Assembly (NCBI GenBank): GCA_963779845.1
Contig: CAVZZV010000001.1
Coordinates: 372,001 to 436,000 of the forward strand
Length of the DNA: 64,000 nucleotides
Direction: 5' to 3'
Source of the DNA: CAVZZV01 sp963779845
GTDB lineage: Bacteria > Bacteroidota > Bacteroidia > Bacteroidales > GCA-2748055
Part shown: positions 39,801-49,600 of the stretch, piece by piece
Position numbering within the stretch: the first letter of the stretch is position 1
Layout: every line of letters starts with the position of its first letter
The notes under the pieces: model-generated
Databases searched by the model: none
Told to the model about the DNA's origin: nothing
Seen by the model: only the letters and a program-made list of their open reading frames with translations
Position numbers and translations under genes: made by a program

Positions 39801-40521
39801 AGACCGGGAAATGGCCTACGCTATGCATCTCGCCGGAATGGATGTGAAAGATATCCATATGACTGACCTTATTTCAGGGAGGGAAAACCTGGAAGATGTG
39901 AACATGGTCGTATTTGTGGGTGGATTTTCGAACTCAGATGTACTGGGCTCTGCAAAAGGGTGGGCCGGAGCCTTCAAATACAATGAAAAAGCCCGTCTGT
40001 CGCTCTTTAATTTTTACCGGCGGAAAGATACATTAAGCCTTGGGGTGTGTAATGGCTGTCAACTAATGGTCGAACTCGGCTTGATTTTCCCGGGGGAAGC
40101 AGGCAAAGTGAAGATGAACTTTAATTCATCCCACAAATTTGAATCTGCATTCCTGAACGTCGACATCCATCCTAACGAATCGGTGATGCTAAAAAGCCTG
40201 GCCAATAGCCGTCTGGGTATTTGGATTGCACATGGGGAGGGGAAATTTGAATTCAGCCTGCCAGAAGAAAATTATCATATTCCCATAAAATACACCTATT
40301 CCGAATATCCGGGCAATCCAAACGGATCAAACTTCAATGCCGCAGCAATTTGTTCAGATGATGGACGCCACCTTGCCATGATGCCCCATCTGGAGCGCTC
40401 TTTCTTACCCTATCAATGTGCTTTCTATCCTTCTGACCGGGAAAAGGATGAAATCACCCCCTGGATAGAAGCCTTTGTCAATGCGAAAAACTGGATACTG
40501 AACCAGGTGGGGGTTGGCTAA
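36832..40521 (+). CDS. purL: Phosphoribosylformylglycinamidine synthase (FGAM synthetase), large single-chain form
   Basis: This enzyme of purine synthesis converts FGAR, ATP and glutamine to FGAM. At 1229 residues it is the long form with all domains in one chain: an N-terminal domain and linker, two AIR-synthase-like halves (NSEHCRHKIF, AETHNFPTTVEPFNGAATGTGGEIRD, HDHGAGGHLNCLSELVE, MAGHDISAGGMVTCLLEM) and a C-terminal glutamine amidotransferase (LSLGVCNGCQLMVELG with the nucleophile Cys, and IAHGEGKF). I start it at ATG 36832 (MVFFFKVHND), because homologues begin so and a promoter box lies before it. It appears monocistronic. Confidence 0.97.
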   Translation: MVFFFKVHNDHFIAVEAHSELVEEDISKLSWLFGDALFSGTAPITGEFIGPRREMISPWSTNAVEICENMGISGIQRIEQFFRAGKNTDFDPMLKRRYINLEQDIFTVRKSPEPILEIEDIAQYNEKEGLALNPEEIQYLEDLSEKLGRRLTDSEVFGFSQVNSEHCRHKIFNGIFVIDGEEKQSSLFQLIKKTSQTHPNKIVSAYKDNCSFVAGPLIEQFAPNRQDIAGIFEIKEMESVLSLKAETHNFPTTVEPFNGAATGTGGEIRDRIAGGKGAIPMAGTAVYMTSYPRLNGGRSWEQKTRAREWIYQRPDQILIKASNGASDFGNKFGQALICGSILTFEHFENGRKYGYDKVIMLAGGIGEANRRDSEKEQPQKGDLIIVLGGDNYRIGMGGGAVSSVATGQFKNDIELNAVQRANPEMQKRVFNAIRALSESGINSIVSIHDHGAGGHLNCLSELVESTGGTIEITKLPIGDSTLSAKEIAGNESQERMGLIIQKEDFPLLRKIAERERAPLYVVGEVTGDHHFTFKNSETGEKPIDLELTDMFGNPPRTVIKDEKLVSKFSAVSYEVSSFYEYLGELMQLESVACKDWLTNKVDRSVTGKIAKQQCAGELQLPLNNLGAVALDYRGKKGYATSIGHAPGAGLIDPAAGSVLSIAEALLNIIWAPLTEKIKSVSLSANWMWPCKNPGEDSRLYEAVKAASDFSIALGINIPTGKDSLSMTQKYGNQVVYAPGTVIISAAAPVVDVNLIIEPVIKPDPNSWIVYIDFSQDNKKLGGSSFAQIVGKIGEEVPIIRDSDYFIRAFETVQEMIMEGKIMAGHDISAGGMVTCLLEMNFSNTHGGMEVDISGIDARLGFKTLFSENPGIIIQVPDKNILKTLNEKDIDYEIIGKPVMNRILKIKTSTELYELDIDLYREKWFKTSYLLDVMQSGADLAQQRFINYKNQSLGFDFNSFTGKLSSYGIDPDRKGMTGIKSAIIREKGVNGDREMAYAMHLAGMDVKDIHMTDLISGRENLEDVNMVVFVGGFSNSDVLGSAKGWAGAFKYNEKARLSLFNFYRRKDTLSLGVCNGCQLMVELGLIFPGEAGKVKMNFNSSHKFESAFLNVDIHPNESVMLKSLANSRLGIWIAHGEGKFEFSLPEENYHIPIKYTYSEYPGNPNGSNFNAAAICSDDGRHLAMMPHLERSFLPYQCAFYPSDREKDEITPWIEAFVNAKNWILNQVGVG

Positions 40522-40584
40522 ATTTCCGGTCAGCGCCGGCAAATACGGTTCAGTTGCCAGTTCCTAATTTTGCAGTGCAATATT

Positions 40585-41697
40585 TTAGGTATGAATTTGT
40601 TTTCTCCCTAAATTCCTTAACATACGCCCATGCTCAATCACAGCCCTGATAAATCCCGGTTGTACATGGTATGGAAGTTTGTATTTTAAAGCGGTGGATT
40701 TAACAATTTCAGAAATTTTACGGTAATGAACATGACAGATATTTGGAAATAAATGATGTTCCACCTGATAGTTCAAACCGCCTATGAACCAGGAGAGCAA
40801 CTTGTTCTTAGGGGCAAAGTTTGAAGTTGTGGCCAATTGATGTATGGCCCAATTATTCTCAATCGTACCGTTTTCGTCCGGCAGCGGGAAATCTGTAGAT
40901 GGAACTACATGGGCCGTTTGAAAGATTACCGTTAAGATAAACCCTGAGGTAAAGTGCATGGCAAGAAAGAATACAATGACCCAATACCATGCAAATGGCA
41001 AGACGATCATGGGAACTACCAGGAAAACTGAATAATACACAAGTTTAGCAATTACCAGGGTGGTAAAAAGCTGGGGATAATTTTTTCGCGAGTTCAGCCT
41101 CACCCCTTCCTTCCGATATCGGTTCAACTGCACAAAATCTTTGGAAGTAACCCACGAAAAGGTCATTAAGCCATATAAAAACCATGCATATAAATGTTGG
41201 TAACGGTGAATTTTATATAAGGGTTTATGTGGGGAAAAACGCAAATAGGGACCCGGGTCGATATCTTCGTCTTGATCGTCGATATTGGTAAAACCGTGGT
41301 GCATGGTATTATGCTGGTGCTGCCAGTTAGGAGGGAATCCGCCCAAAAGATAAAGGGAGTTGGAGAAGAAGCTGTTAACCCTCCGGTTCTTTGAAAGGGT
41401 ACGGTGGTTTGCATCATGCATCACATCCATGCCCACACCGGCTTTTCCTAACCCTATAAGTATCCAGCAAAGAAAGACAAGCGCAAATGAGTCAATTATA
41501 CCACTTATCATAAAAATGTAGGGGAGGATATAGAGGGAAAAAACTATGGCAGTTTTGAAAATCAGGGTTGAGTTTCCATATTTGGATAGATGGTGATCGT
41601 TAAAATAACCCTCTATTTGTCTTCTCAAATCGATGATGAACTCAGGTTTATCCTTTGGAAGAAACCTGATTTTTTGTCGTTGTATCGTTGTTTGCAT
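40585..41697 (-). CDS. Fatty acid desaturase (acyl-CoA/front-end type)
   Basis: This is a membrane di-iron desaturase, 370 residues. All three histidine boxes are present: HDANH at residues 94-98, HNTMHH at 129-134 and QVEHH at 311-315. Two pairs of hydrophobic segments flank them. The QxxHH third box is typical of delta-6/linoleoyl-CoA-type front-end desaturases; no cytochrome b5 domain is fused. It should introduce a double bond into membrane acyl chains, perhaps for cold adaptation. The start at 41697 is the first ATG and the gene is alone. Confidence 0.93.
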   Translation of the reverse strand: MQTTIQRQKIRFLPKDKPEFIIDLRRQIEGYFNDHHLSKYGNSTLIFKTAIVFSLYILPYIFMISGIIDSFALVFLCWILIGLGKAGVGMDVMHDANHRTLSKNRRVNSFFSNSLYLLGGFPPNWQHQHNTMHHGFTNIDDQDEDIDPGPYLRFSPHKPLYKIHRYQHLYAWFLYGLMTFSWVTSKDFVQLNRYRKEGVRLNSRKNYPQLFTTLVIAKLVYYSVFLVVPMIVLPFAWYWVIVFFLAMHFTSGFILTVIFQTAHVVPSTDFPLPDENGTIENNWAIHQLATTSNFAPKNKLLSWFIGGLNYQVEHHLFPNICHVHYRKISEIVKSTALKYKLPYHVQPGFIRAVIEHGRMLRNLGRKQIHT

Positions 41698-41871
41698 AAA
41701 GTTTTCTATTTTTATATTTACAAAGTTACATATCTGTAGGGAACAGAAAAATTAAAGGGTTGTTTGACATAATTTAGGGGCGAATCGACCCACGTGAGGG
41801 GTGAATAACCCCTACGAAACAAATCTTCCTACCCAATTGTTAACCTATTCCTGTTCATAATCACCAACTTC

Positions 41872-43206
41872 ATGAAAACCCGCCTTCTGTTTTTCTGGGA
41901 GCTTCTTAAATCCAGTTTTTGGTTTATCCCACTGATTATGGTTCTCTCCGCCATTTTTCTGTCTTTCGGGCTCCTCCATCTGGATGATGTTTATGATTAC
42001 AAGCCTCAGGGATTTTTTTCCTGGTTCTACTCCGGGGGTTCCGATTCCGCACGAAGTGTCCTCTCTACAATTGCCGGAGCAATGCTTACCGTTGCCGGAA
42101 CTGTGTTTTCAATAACTCTAGTGGCTTTAAGCCTCGCATCCTCTCAATTTGGATCCCGCCTCATCCGTAATTTCATGAATGACCGGCTAAATCAATCTGT
42201 TCTTGGGGTTTTTGTGGCTACCTTTATCTATTGTCTGATCATCCTTAAAACGGTAAAGTCGGAGGAATTTTCAGGATTTGTCCCCAATTTCTCTGTTCTC
42301 TTTGCCATTCTGGTTTCCATCTTGAATATTTATCTCCTGATTGCCTTCATTCATCATGTGGCTGTCAGTATTCAGGCGGAAAATCTGATCGCCGGAGTGC
42401 ATACAAAGCTTCAAAAAAGCATACACAATTTGTTTCCCGGAGAGCTGGGAGTTGAATTGGAAAATGACCATGAGAAACTTTTTCAGGAAAGGAAAGAGGA
42501 ATTGAGAATTGAAAGTTATGTATTAAGCGATCGGAGTGGTTACCTCCAGACAATAAACCAAAAGGATATCCTGAAACTAAGTGTTCAACACAATCTCCTG
42601 CTTAACATCAGGCACCGGCAGGGCGAGTTTGTGATCAATAACTCAGAGTTGGTATGTATTCATTCTGCTAAGGCAATAAGCGAAAAATTGCGAAATAAAA
42701 TAAGAAAGACGATTATCATTGGGAAGCACCGGACTTTAACCAGTGATCCTGAATTTGCTATAAACCAAATTGTTGAAATCGCCTGCCGGGCATTGTCCCC
42801 GGGCATAAATGATCCATACACGGCTATTAGTTGTATAGACAATCTTTCTTCTGTCCTCTGCCAGCTTATGCATTCCGGATTTCCCTCCGCATATCGTTAC
42901 GATCAGGAAAGATACCTGAGGGTTCTTGCCTATCCCCTCACCTTCCCGGAGGCCATAGATACTTCTTACATGCAGATAAGAGAATATGGTAAAGAAAATC
43001 CTGTCATATTGCGCCATCTCATGTTAGCTTGTATACGTATCCTTCCGTGTACGAAAAACATGAAGGAAATTGAAACTATTGGTTTGCACGCCGGTATGCT
43101 CCTTCATACCGCGGAAAAATATTTGAATGAAGAGCATGATACGGAAAAAATTCGGAATTTGTATTCAGAGTTTACTGAATTATCCGACCTCAGAAAAGAA
43201 ATCTGA
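41872..43206 (+). CDS. DUF2254 membrane protein
   Basis: This 444-residue protein matches the DUF2254 family in the pattern SFWFIPLIMVLSA near the start and ARSVLSTIAGAMLTVAGTVFSITLVALSLASSQFGSRLIRNFM. It has four hydrophobic segments in the first 175 residues, then a soluble domain of about 260 residues. The family's function is unknown. Upstream lies a 176-base gap with a small GGGGT/ACCCC hairpin at about 41797-41813. The gene has no obvious partner. Confidence 0.88.
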   Translation: MKTRLLFFWELLKSSFWFIPLIMVLSAIFLSFGLLHLDDVYDYKPQGFFSWFYSGGSDSARSVLSTIAGAMLTVAGTVFSITLVALSLASSQFGSRLIRNFMNDRLNQSVLGVFVATFIYCLIILKTVKSEEFSGFVPNFSVLFAILVSILNIYLLIAFIHHVAVSIQAENLIAGVHTKLQKSIHNLFPGELGVELENDHEKLFQERKEELRIESYVLSDRSGYLQTINQKDILKLSVQHNLLLNIRHRQGEFVINNSELVCIHSAKAISEKLRNKIRKTIIIGKHRTLTSDPEFAINQIVEIACRALSPGINDPYTAISCIDNLSSVLCQLMHSGFPSAYRYDQERYLRVLAYPLTFPEAIDTSYMQIREYGKENPVILRHLMLACIRILPCTKNMKEIETIGLHAGMLLHTAEKYLNEEHDTEKIRNLYSEFTELSDLRKEI

Positions 43207-43262
43207 TGGAAGTCCGTAAACCCCTCCCGGATCCAGCCACTCCGCTTTATTGATGGACTTTA

Positions 43263-44015
43263 TTAGCTTCCGGAATCCAGGACAAACTCATCCCCAAGAT
43301 ATAGCTGAATAAAATTGGGTCCCCATTCTTTACGGAAAATATCGATCGCTAAATCACCTGAACAATGGGAAGGGGCAATTTTTTCCACGCCCATGCTTTT
43401 TAATTGATCAGAAATGTCCAGTATTTCCGTTCTGGATTTTTCCCCGATATGAAATCCACCGGTCACCAGTCCAACTTTTCTACCCGGAAGTATGTCAAGG
43501 GCTTTTGACACGATATTCTCAATTCCCGAATGGGAGCAACCGGATACAATGTATAATTTATCCAAAAAATGGAGGACAAGGGCAATCTCTGTCAACTCTT
43601 TTTCTTCAGCAACCATCTCCGGGGTCAGCCAAATATTTTGGGATATTTCCAGGGAATGCTCAACACTTTGTATTGAACCAAAATTAGCAGTATAGGGTAT
43701 TTTCTCAAAAGCCTGTTTAGGAAGATAGAGTGTATAGGAAGGATTTGTCTTTCCTGCCAGGTATTTAAGTCCATTTACATGATCCCAGTGCTCGTGTGAA
43801 ATAACAATATGTTTTGGATCGTCCGGGGCTACAGACAACGTACGCATATTCCTTTCAAAAATCCCGGCCTGCCCGCCCGTGTCGAAAATCAGCTTGACCC
43901 CATTCATCGTTACAAGGGCTGAAAAGCCCCAATCCGTGGAACATCCCTCTTTTCGTCCAAGGTTGTTATAAAGTACTTTAATCCTTAGTGAGGAACCCTG
44001 CTCCACATTTTTCAT
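43263..44015 (-). CDS. Metallo-beta-lactamase-fold hydrolase (COG1237-like)
   Basis: This 250-residue metal-dependent hydrolase has the zinc motif SHEHWDHVNG near residue 76, GCSHSGIENIV in the middle and TGGFHIG later. The last two are typical of the group named after 7,8-dihydropterin-6-methyl-phosphate synthase; the true substrate is not known here. I start it at ATG 44015. That codon overlaps, in an ATGA arrangement, the stop of a gene remnant of a flavoprotein (44012-44140), so its translation may be coupled to the remnant. Confidence 0.88.
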   Translation of the reverse strand: MKNVEQGSSLRIKVLYNNLGRKEGCSTDWGFSALVTMNGVKLIFDTGGQAGIFERNMRTLSVAPDDPKHIVISHEHWDHVNGLKYLAGKTNPSYTLYLPKQAFEKIPYTANFGSIQSVEHSLEISQNIWLTPEMVAEEKELTEIALVLHFLDKLYIVSGCSHSGIENIVSKALDILPGRKVGLVTGGFHIGEKSRTEILDISDQLKSMGVEKIAPSHCSGDLAIDIFRKEWGPNFIQLYLGDEFVLDSGS

Positions 44016-44140
44016 AAGCAATGATTTTCAACAGTAATTTTTCGCCAATTCCCTGAAGCTCCCCCGCCGATGATTACCACATCCCAGAATTTGTCATTAC
44101 TATTTTTTAAAATGCTTAGAAAATCCTTTCGTTCCCACAT
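44012..44140 (-). pseudogene. 5' remnant of a GlpD-like FAD-dependent oxidoreductase
   Basis: This 42-codon frame starts with ATG at 44140, ten bases after the SiaC-like gene. Its first 30 codons read as the N-terminus of an FAD-dependent glycerol-3-phosphate dehydrogenase: a polar start, then FWDVVIIGGGASG, the beta strand and GxGxxG-type FAD loop. After the second loop glycine the sequence turns into an unrelated tail and stops at 44012. The rest of the flavoprotein is absent. I infer a deletion that joined the first 90 bases of the gene to the leader of the metallo-beta-lactamase-fold gene. Confidence 0.7.
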
Positions 44141-44149
44141 TTTACCCTT

Positions 44150-44524
44150 CTATTCTATTTCAATGAAATTGATACGAAGTCCAAGGATTGAGGAATAGTA
44201 CTCCCCCCTCTCCAGGATATCCTCATCACCCTCCTCGTAATACCAGTTGATGATAAGATTATGGGGGCTTTTGGCCAGGGATTTGAGAAGTTTCAGGATT
44301 TCAAGAACAAACTTAGAGGTACCGCTGTTAAGGTATTCAAGTGAGATATCAACACGGGTTATGTCATTGGGAGCAGCAACATACTTTTCGATCCATTCGA
44401 CCACTTTTTCGAAAAACATCGCAGCATTTTCCGGAATGGACCTGCCTTCAATTTTTATCATCCCATCGTGCCTTAACGAGATGGTGGGAGTCTTACGGGT
44501 GCCTTCAATGTGATAATCTTCCAT
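44150..44524 (-). CDS. siaC: SiaC-like regulatory phosphoprotein (DUF1987)
   Basis: This 124-residue protein matches the DUF1987/SiaC family, with an anti-anti-sigma-like (STAS) fold: TPTISLRHDGMIKIEGRSIPENAAMFFEKVVEWIEKY, then VDISLEYLNSGTSKFVLEILKLL, then NLIINWYYEEGDEDILERGEYY. In Pseudomonas SiaC is switched by the kinase SiaB and the phosphatase SiaA and controls the diguanylate cyclase SiaD; no such genes are adjacent here. A SpoIIE-type phosphatase occurs at 13.8-15.9 kb. The start is ATG 44524, rather than the TTG one codon upstream. Confidence 0.85.
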   Translation of the reverse strand: MEDYHIEGTRKTPTISLRHDGMIKIEGRSIPENAAMFFEKVVEWIEKYVAAPNDITRVDISLEYLNSGTSKFVLEILKLLKSLAKSPHNLIINWYYEEGDEDILERGEYYSSILGLRINFIEIE

Positions 44525-44686
44525 CAAGGTTTATTATTTGTTCTAAAATAATCTGTTTTTCTTTGATAGCAAAATTTATCTTGATTATAAATAAAGATTT
44601 TCATCAAGGAAGCTAAGCAATACAAAGAAACGATAATCTTTTTGAATCTACGTTCCTTATTATAATTTTGTAAAAAATTTCTTAAA

Positions 44687-45226
44687 ATGAATTCGGGTCT
44701 GATAATAAGAGCAGCAGTGTATGCTGCCGACAAGCACAAATACCAGAGGAGAAAAGGGTTTAACCAGATTCCCTATATTAATCATCCCCTAAAAGTGGCC
44801 TTTCTTTTAGAAGAATGCGGCGAGAATGACGAAGCACTCCTTCTTGCGGCAATTTTGCATGATGTGGTGGAAGATACAGATGCCACTTTTGAAGATCTCA
44901 GAAAAGAGTTTGGAGAGGATGTCTCGCGGCTGGTGGAAGAGGTTACTGATGATAAAGAACTGCCCTATGCCGTGCGCAAGGAGCTACAGGTAAAAGCTGC
45001 CCCAAAGCTGAGTGAGCTAGCAAAAAAATTAAAGATAGCAGACAAAATCTGTAATATGCGCGATATTATTTATTACCCTTTGGATTGGAGCACGGAAAGG
45101 AAAATAAGCTATCTGAACTGGGCCCAGGATGTAGTAGCCGGATGCCGCGGACAGAACACGATGCTGGAAGATGTTTTCGATAAGACGATCAGGGAGGGAA
45201 ATGAGAAGTTTCAAAACGAACTATAG
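44687..45226 (+). CDS. HD-domain hydrolase, small alarmone hydrolase/MESH1-like
   Basis: This 179-residue protein has the HD metal site of the (p)ppGpp hydrolase domain: His33 (INHPLKV), His58-Asp59 (ILHDVVEDT) and the later KIADKICNMRDI with the fourth ligand. Its length, about that of the hydrolase domain alone, and the absence of synthetase, TGS and ACT domains fit a stand-alone small alarmone hydrolase (MESH1-like). It would remove (p)ppGpp. Whether the substrate is (p)ppGpp, NADPH or another phosphorylated nucleotide is not decided by sequence. Confidence 0.85.
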   Translation: MNSGLIIRAAVYAADKHKYQRRKGFNQIPYINHPLKVAFLLEECGENDEALLLAAILHDVVEDTDATFEDLRKEFGEDVSRLVEEVTDDKELPYAVRKELQVKAAPKLSELAKKLKIADKICNMRDIIYYPLDWSTERKISYLNWAQDVVAGCRGQNTMLEDVFDKTIREGNEKFQNEL

Positions 45227-45267
45227 GATCGATCCATCCTGTCCCTTTTTTGTCATATGCTCCCTCT

Positions 45268-46302
45268 TTAGATGTTCATTCTTGCCTTCGGCACTACAGA
45301 AAAATTACTGAACTCTCTGTTCAAAAACTTATAATAACCTGTAATAGCGATCATTGCAGCATTATCGGTTGTATAGCTGAAGGCGGGGACATGAATTTTC
45401 CAACTTCTTTTTGTTCCTTCCATGAGCAAGGCATTTCTTAAACCAAAGTTCGCTGAAACCCCCCCGGCGAGCGCAATTTCCTTAATGCCTGTCTCAACAG
45501 ATGCTTTCTTCAACTTGGCAAGGAGAATATCGATAATGGTTTTCTGAAGAGAGGCCGCCAGGTCTTCCCTGTTATTTTGAATGAAATTCTGATCCCTGTT
45601 TTGTTCGTCCCTCAAAAAGTACAGGAAGGATGTTTTCAGGCCACTGAAGCTAAAATCCAATCCGGGGATCCTGGGTTTACTAAAAGTGAACTTTTCCGGA
45701 TTGCCTTTCGTGGCCAATTTGTCGATAAAGGGACCTCCCGGATATGGCAACCCCATCAGCTTGGCACTTTTATCGAAAGCTTCCCCGGCTGCATCATCAA
45801 TTGTTTTACCAATTATTTCCATCGATAGATAATCCTTTACAAGGACAATCTGAGTATGTCCGCCAGAAACCAACAGGCACAAAAATGGAAAGGTAGGTGG
45901 AGCGGAATCTGGTTCCTTCGATTTGATAAAATGAACGAGAATATGTGCCTGAAGATGGTGTATTTCTATAAGCGGGATATCCAGAGAAAGGGAAAGGCCC
46001 TTGGCAAAAGAGGTACCCACCAGCAAAGAACCCAGAAGGCCCGGCCCCCGTGTAAAGGCTATAGCACTTAGTTCCTCCTTGAGAACCCCGGCTTGTGAGA
46101 GTGCCAGGTCTACCACAGGGACAATATTTTGCATGTGCGCCCTGGAGGCAAGTTCGGGAACAACCCCGCCGAACTTTTCGTGGACATCCTGATTCGCGAT
46201 AATATTGGACAGCAGGAAGCCATCCTGAATGACCGCAGCAGCAGTATCATCACAGGATGATTCGATTCCGAGGATAATTTGTTTTGCGTTGTAAGGTTTC
46301 AT
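45268..46302 (-). CDS. tsaD: tRNA N6-adenosine threonylcarbamoyltransferase
   Basis: TsaD transfers the threonylcarbamoyl group to A37 of ANN-reading tRNAs. The 344-residue protein shows the ASKHA fold landmarks ILGIESSCDDTAAAVI, the metal-binding IEIHHLQAHILVH, LVSGGHTQIVLV, DDAAGEAFDKSAKLMGLPYPGGP and ALAGGVSANFGLRNAL. I chose ATG 46302 (MKPYNAKQIIL); the upstream ATG at 46365 adds 21 residues without family support. It is divergent from the TamB-like gene. Confidence 0.96.
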   Translation of the reverse strand: MKPYNAKQIILGIESSCDDTAAAVIQDGFLLSNIIANQDVHEKFGGVVPELASRAHMQNIVPVVDLALSQAGVLKEELSAIAFTRGPGLLGSLLVGTSFAKGLSLSLDIPLIEIHHLQAHILVHFIKSKEPDSAPPTFPFLCLLVSGGHTQIVLVKDYLSMEIIGKTIDDAAGEAFDKSAKLMGLPYPGGPFIDKLATKGNPEKFTFSKPRIPGLDFSFSGLKTSFLYFLRDEQNRDQNFIQNNREDLAASLQKTIIDILLAKLKKASVETGIKEIALAGGVSANFGLRNALLMEGTKRSWKIHVPAFSYTTDNAAMIAITGYYKFLNREFSNFSVVPKARMNI

Positions 46303-46610
46303 AAATGTTCGACTCTCCAATTTTCGGTCCGGCTTCTCAATACTATTGGCCAATTCAAAATCCATCTATTTCTGCATAAACAATCCTTTTATACCGAAGT
46401 TTAAAATAAAATGAAGTCTTAAGTCTGGCTGTACAAAAATAATGATAAATTGGAACAAAATTTGCTTTACACTAAAGCTTATCAATTTCCCAATACAGGT
46501 TAAGGACCAATAGGCTTAATAGTTTTTGCCTGATCCACCTCTACGACTCTATTTACATACTTAAATAATTATTTTTTCGTTCCTTTACATTTACAAAACA
46601 AAACCCTGTT
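46303..46610. other. Intergenic region between divergent tsaD and tamB-like genes
   Basis: No gene, repeat or convincing promoter box is seen. The last 110 bases are strongly A+T-rich. There is no ATG or GTG in frame with the downstream TamB-like protein in this region. Confidence 0.5.
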
Positions 46611-49600
46611 ATTAAAAAATTTCTTAAAATATTATTCATCATTTCACTGGTAGTCATTACCCTGCCGGCAGCGACGCTTTTGTTACTACAGAATGAAAAG
46701 GTACAAACCGGCATTACCCGGTATATAGCCACTGAAATCAGTAAGATTATAGGCGCTGAAATCAGCGTGGCAAACGTTTCAGTCACATTTCTGAACCGGT
46801 TACAGTTGAAAGACATCTATATCCAGGATTTAAACGGCGATACCCTCCTTTATGCGAAAAAAGTTAAAGTTAACCTGCGGCAACTCAACCGGATTGATAA
46901 ATCCCTAAGTATCGGAAAATTGGCAATAGACGAAGCAGACATACACTTCATTTCTGATTCAAGCGGTATTCTCAACCTTAAATTTATTACTGAATACCTG
47001 AAAGGAAACCGGAAAAAGCAGAGAAATGACGCCTGGAAGCTGAGCTTCGACAATATTGAATTGAACGATTCACGCTTTCGCTACAGCAAGGATGAAGAAC
47101 ATATCCACGATTCGGGAATCGATTTCAAGGCAATGGATATTGAAAAACTGAATCTGAGAATAGGCAATTTCGATATCCGGGGCGATACTATTGACTTCCT
47201 GGTCAGAAAACTGGTTTTTGAGGAAAAATCAGGTTTTATCCTCGCCAACTTCAGGGCTAAAATGAGCCTGAGCAAGAAGCATATGACCTTCGACAACATC
47301 TTGTTCAGCACCCCATTTTCAGAGGTAAGCGCAAACACGGTTGAATTTAATTTTTCGGATTTCAATGACTTTTCAGATTATGTCAACAAGGTTGAAAACC
47401 AGTTCAATATCCGATCCTCAAAGGTGGACTTCCGGGATATTGGGTATTTTGCCACTGCATTCAGAGATTATTCCCAGTATTTTCAGATCTCCGGATTAAT
47501 TACCGGGACTATCGCGGATATGCACGCAGATAATATACTCATTTCATACAACAAGAACACGGTTCTCGAAACCAGCTTTTATATGATTGGACTGCCGGAC
47601 TTTCGTGAAACCTTCATGCATTTCAACATTACCAGATTTCAAACTAGCATGGAGGATCTTAGATCGCTTAACCTTCCCAACGGAAAAAGCATACCTTTGC
47701 CCGACCCGCTAAATGAATTCAAGATTATAAGATATTCAGGTGAGTACACCGGGTATTTTGATGATTTTGTGGCTTTTGGAAAATTTAAGACTTCCTTAGG
47801 CCAGGTTTCAAGTGATATTCGTATTAAGCCTAATGCCAGAAAAGGATTCTCTTTTCAGGGGAGCCTGAAAACTGAATCCTTTAATATTGGGGACCTATTG
47901 AATGAAGAACAACTGGCAGGAAACATCTCAATGAGCCTTAATGTCGATGGGTATAATGCTTCCGATTCCCTTTTCGCTGAACTCACCGGAAAAATCGACA
48001 GCGTGGAGCTCAATTCCTATCTTTATAAAAATATAAACCTTAGCGGAACCCTGATCAACAAAACATTCGATGGCGCATTGAAAATCAGCGATCCGAATAT
48101 CCAAATGAATTTTTTGGGGAAAGTTGATTTCAGTGAGGCCTTGCCCGAATTTAAATTTACCGCCGATGTAAGGCACCTGCGCCCCTACTATTTAAATCTC
48201 ATAAAATCCGATCCCTCTTACTTCACCTCATTTCTTCTGCGCACCAATTTCAAGGGAAACAATATGGATAATTTAACCGGAGAAATAAACCTGGTGAATT
48301 CCTACTTCGAGAAGTCGGATGAAAATCTTCAGATTTATAACTTTAACCTCAAGGCTAATAGCGGACAGGATTCTGCCTATATAAAAGTAGAATCGGATAT
48401 AATGGATGCGGAACTAAAAGGTTCATACCACTTTAGCAGTCTTAAGACATCTTTTATTAACCTGGTTGACCGTTATGTTCCTTCGCTGATTAATGATAGT
48501 CTGAGCAATTCGGTTGCCGGGATCCCTGAAACAAATAAATTTGATTTTAATATTGAGTTAAAAAACATAAGCCGAACCATGCATTTTTTCCTGCCGGAAT
48601 ATAATATTGCCAACAATTCCAGTTTCACTGGGAGCTTCAGGCCTGCTGACAATCAATTTCTGTTCAGGGGAGAATCGGAAAGGCTGACTATTTTTGAGAA
48701 TACCTGGGAAGATCTTCTAATTGATTCTAAATCCGATCTGGAGGTTACAGAAATTAACACCAGCAGTAAAAGACTGACCATTAAAGATAAGTTTACATTG
48801 GAAAATATCAGCCTGAACACACGGGCATACAATGATACTGTACTGATGAAAATGGACTGGCATAGCGATGAATCTCCAAAATACAATGGGAATCTTCGGT
48901 TTTTGGCTGATTTGGGACAAAATGTCCTCACCGGAAATTCAAATATCGAGCTTTCTGTCCTTCCCTCTTCATTAGTTTTTAATGACAAGGTATGGCATAT
49001 TCCTGAAAGCAAAATATTGATCGATTCCAATGCCATACAGATAAATTCATTTTCAACCCAAAATGAAGACCAGCTATTCCAGGTAAGCGGTTCGGTATCT
49101 AAAAATCCAGGGGACAGCCTTTCGATCCGGCTCAGAAATTTTGATCTTTCGGGACTTGATGCGCTCTCCCGTGAAAGCAAACTTAAATTTGAAGGAAGTA
49201 TCACGGGTGAGATTAATCTCATGGACTTGTACAATAATCCTTTAATTCTCTCAAATTTAAGGCTAAAAGAAGTAAGCCTGAACAATGAAAGGCTCGGCGA
49301 CGGTAAACTGGAAGCCTTCTGGAACAACTCAGGGAAAAAGATTAATATCGTGGCCGGGTTCAAACAGGAAACCAGCGACATTCTTTCGGTCAGGGGAGAT
49401 TATTTTCCCAAAGAGGGCAAGCTGGATTTTGCCATTGAATTTGATAAAATAAAGCTAAACACATTCCATCCCTTTCTGGAAAAATATGTCAGTGATATCA
49501 AGGGATTGGGAAGCGGAAAACTAAGTCTTGGGGGAAACCTGAAAAAACCGGATTTTAACGGACAAATTCAGTTGTTTAAAGCCTCCCTGAAAATAGATTA

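Noticed and set aside
46303..46365. A longer N-terminus for TsaD from ATG 46365
   Set aside because: The extra 21 residues have no counterpart in the family, whose members begin just before the ILGIESSCD strand.
48653..49381. A 242-codon minus-strand open frame inside the TamB-like gene
   Set aside because: It is antisense to a clear beta-repeat coding frame, with Ser/Leu-rich translation typical of a shadow frame.
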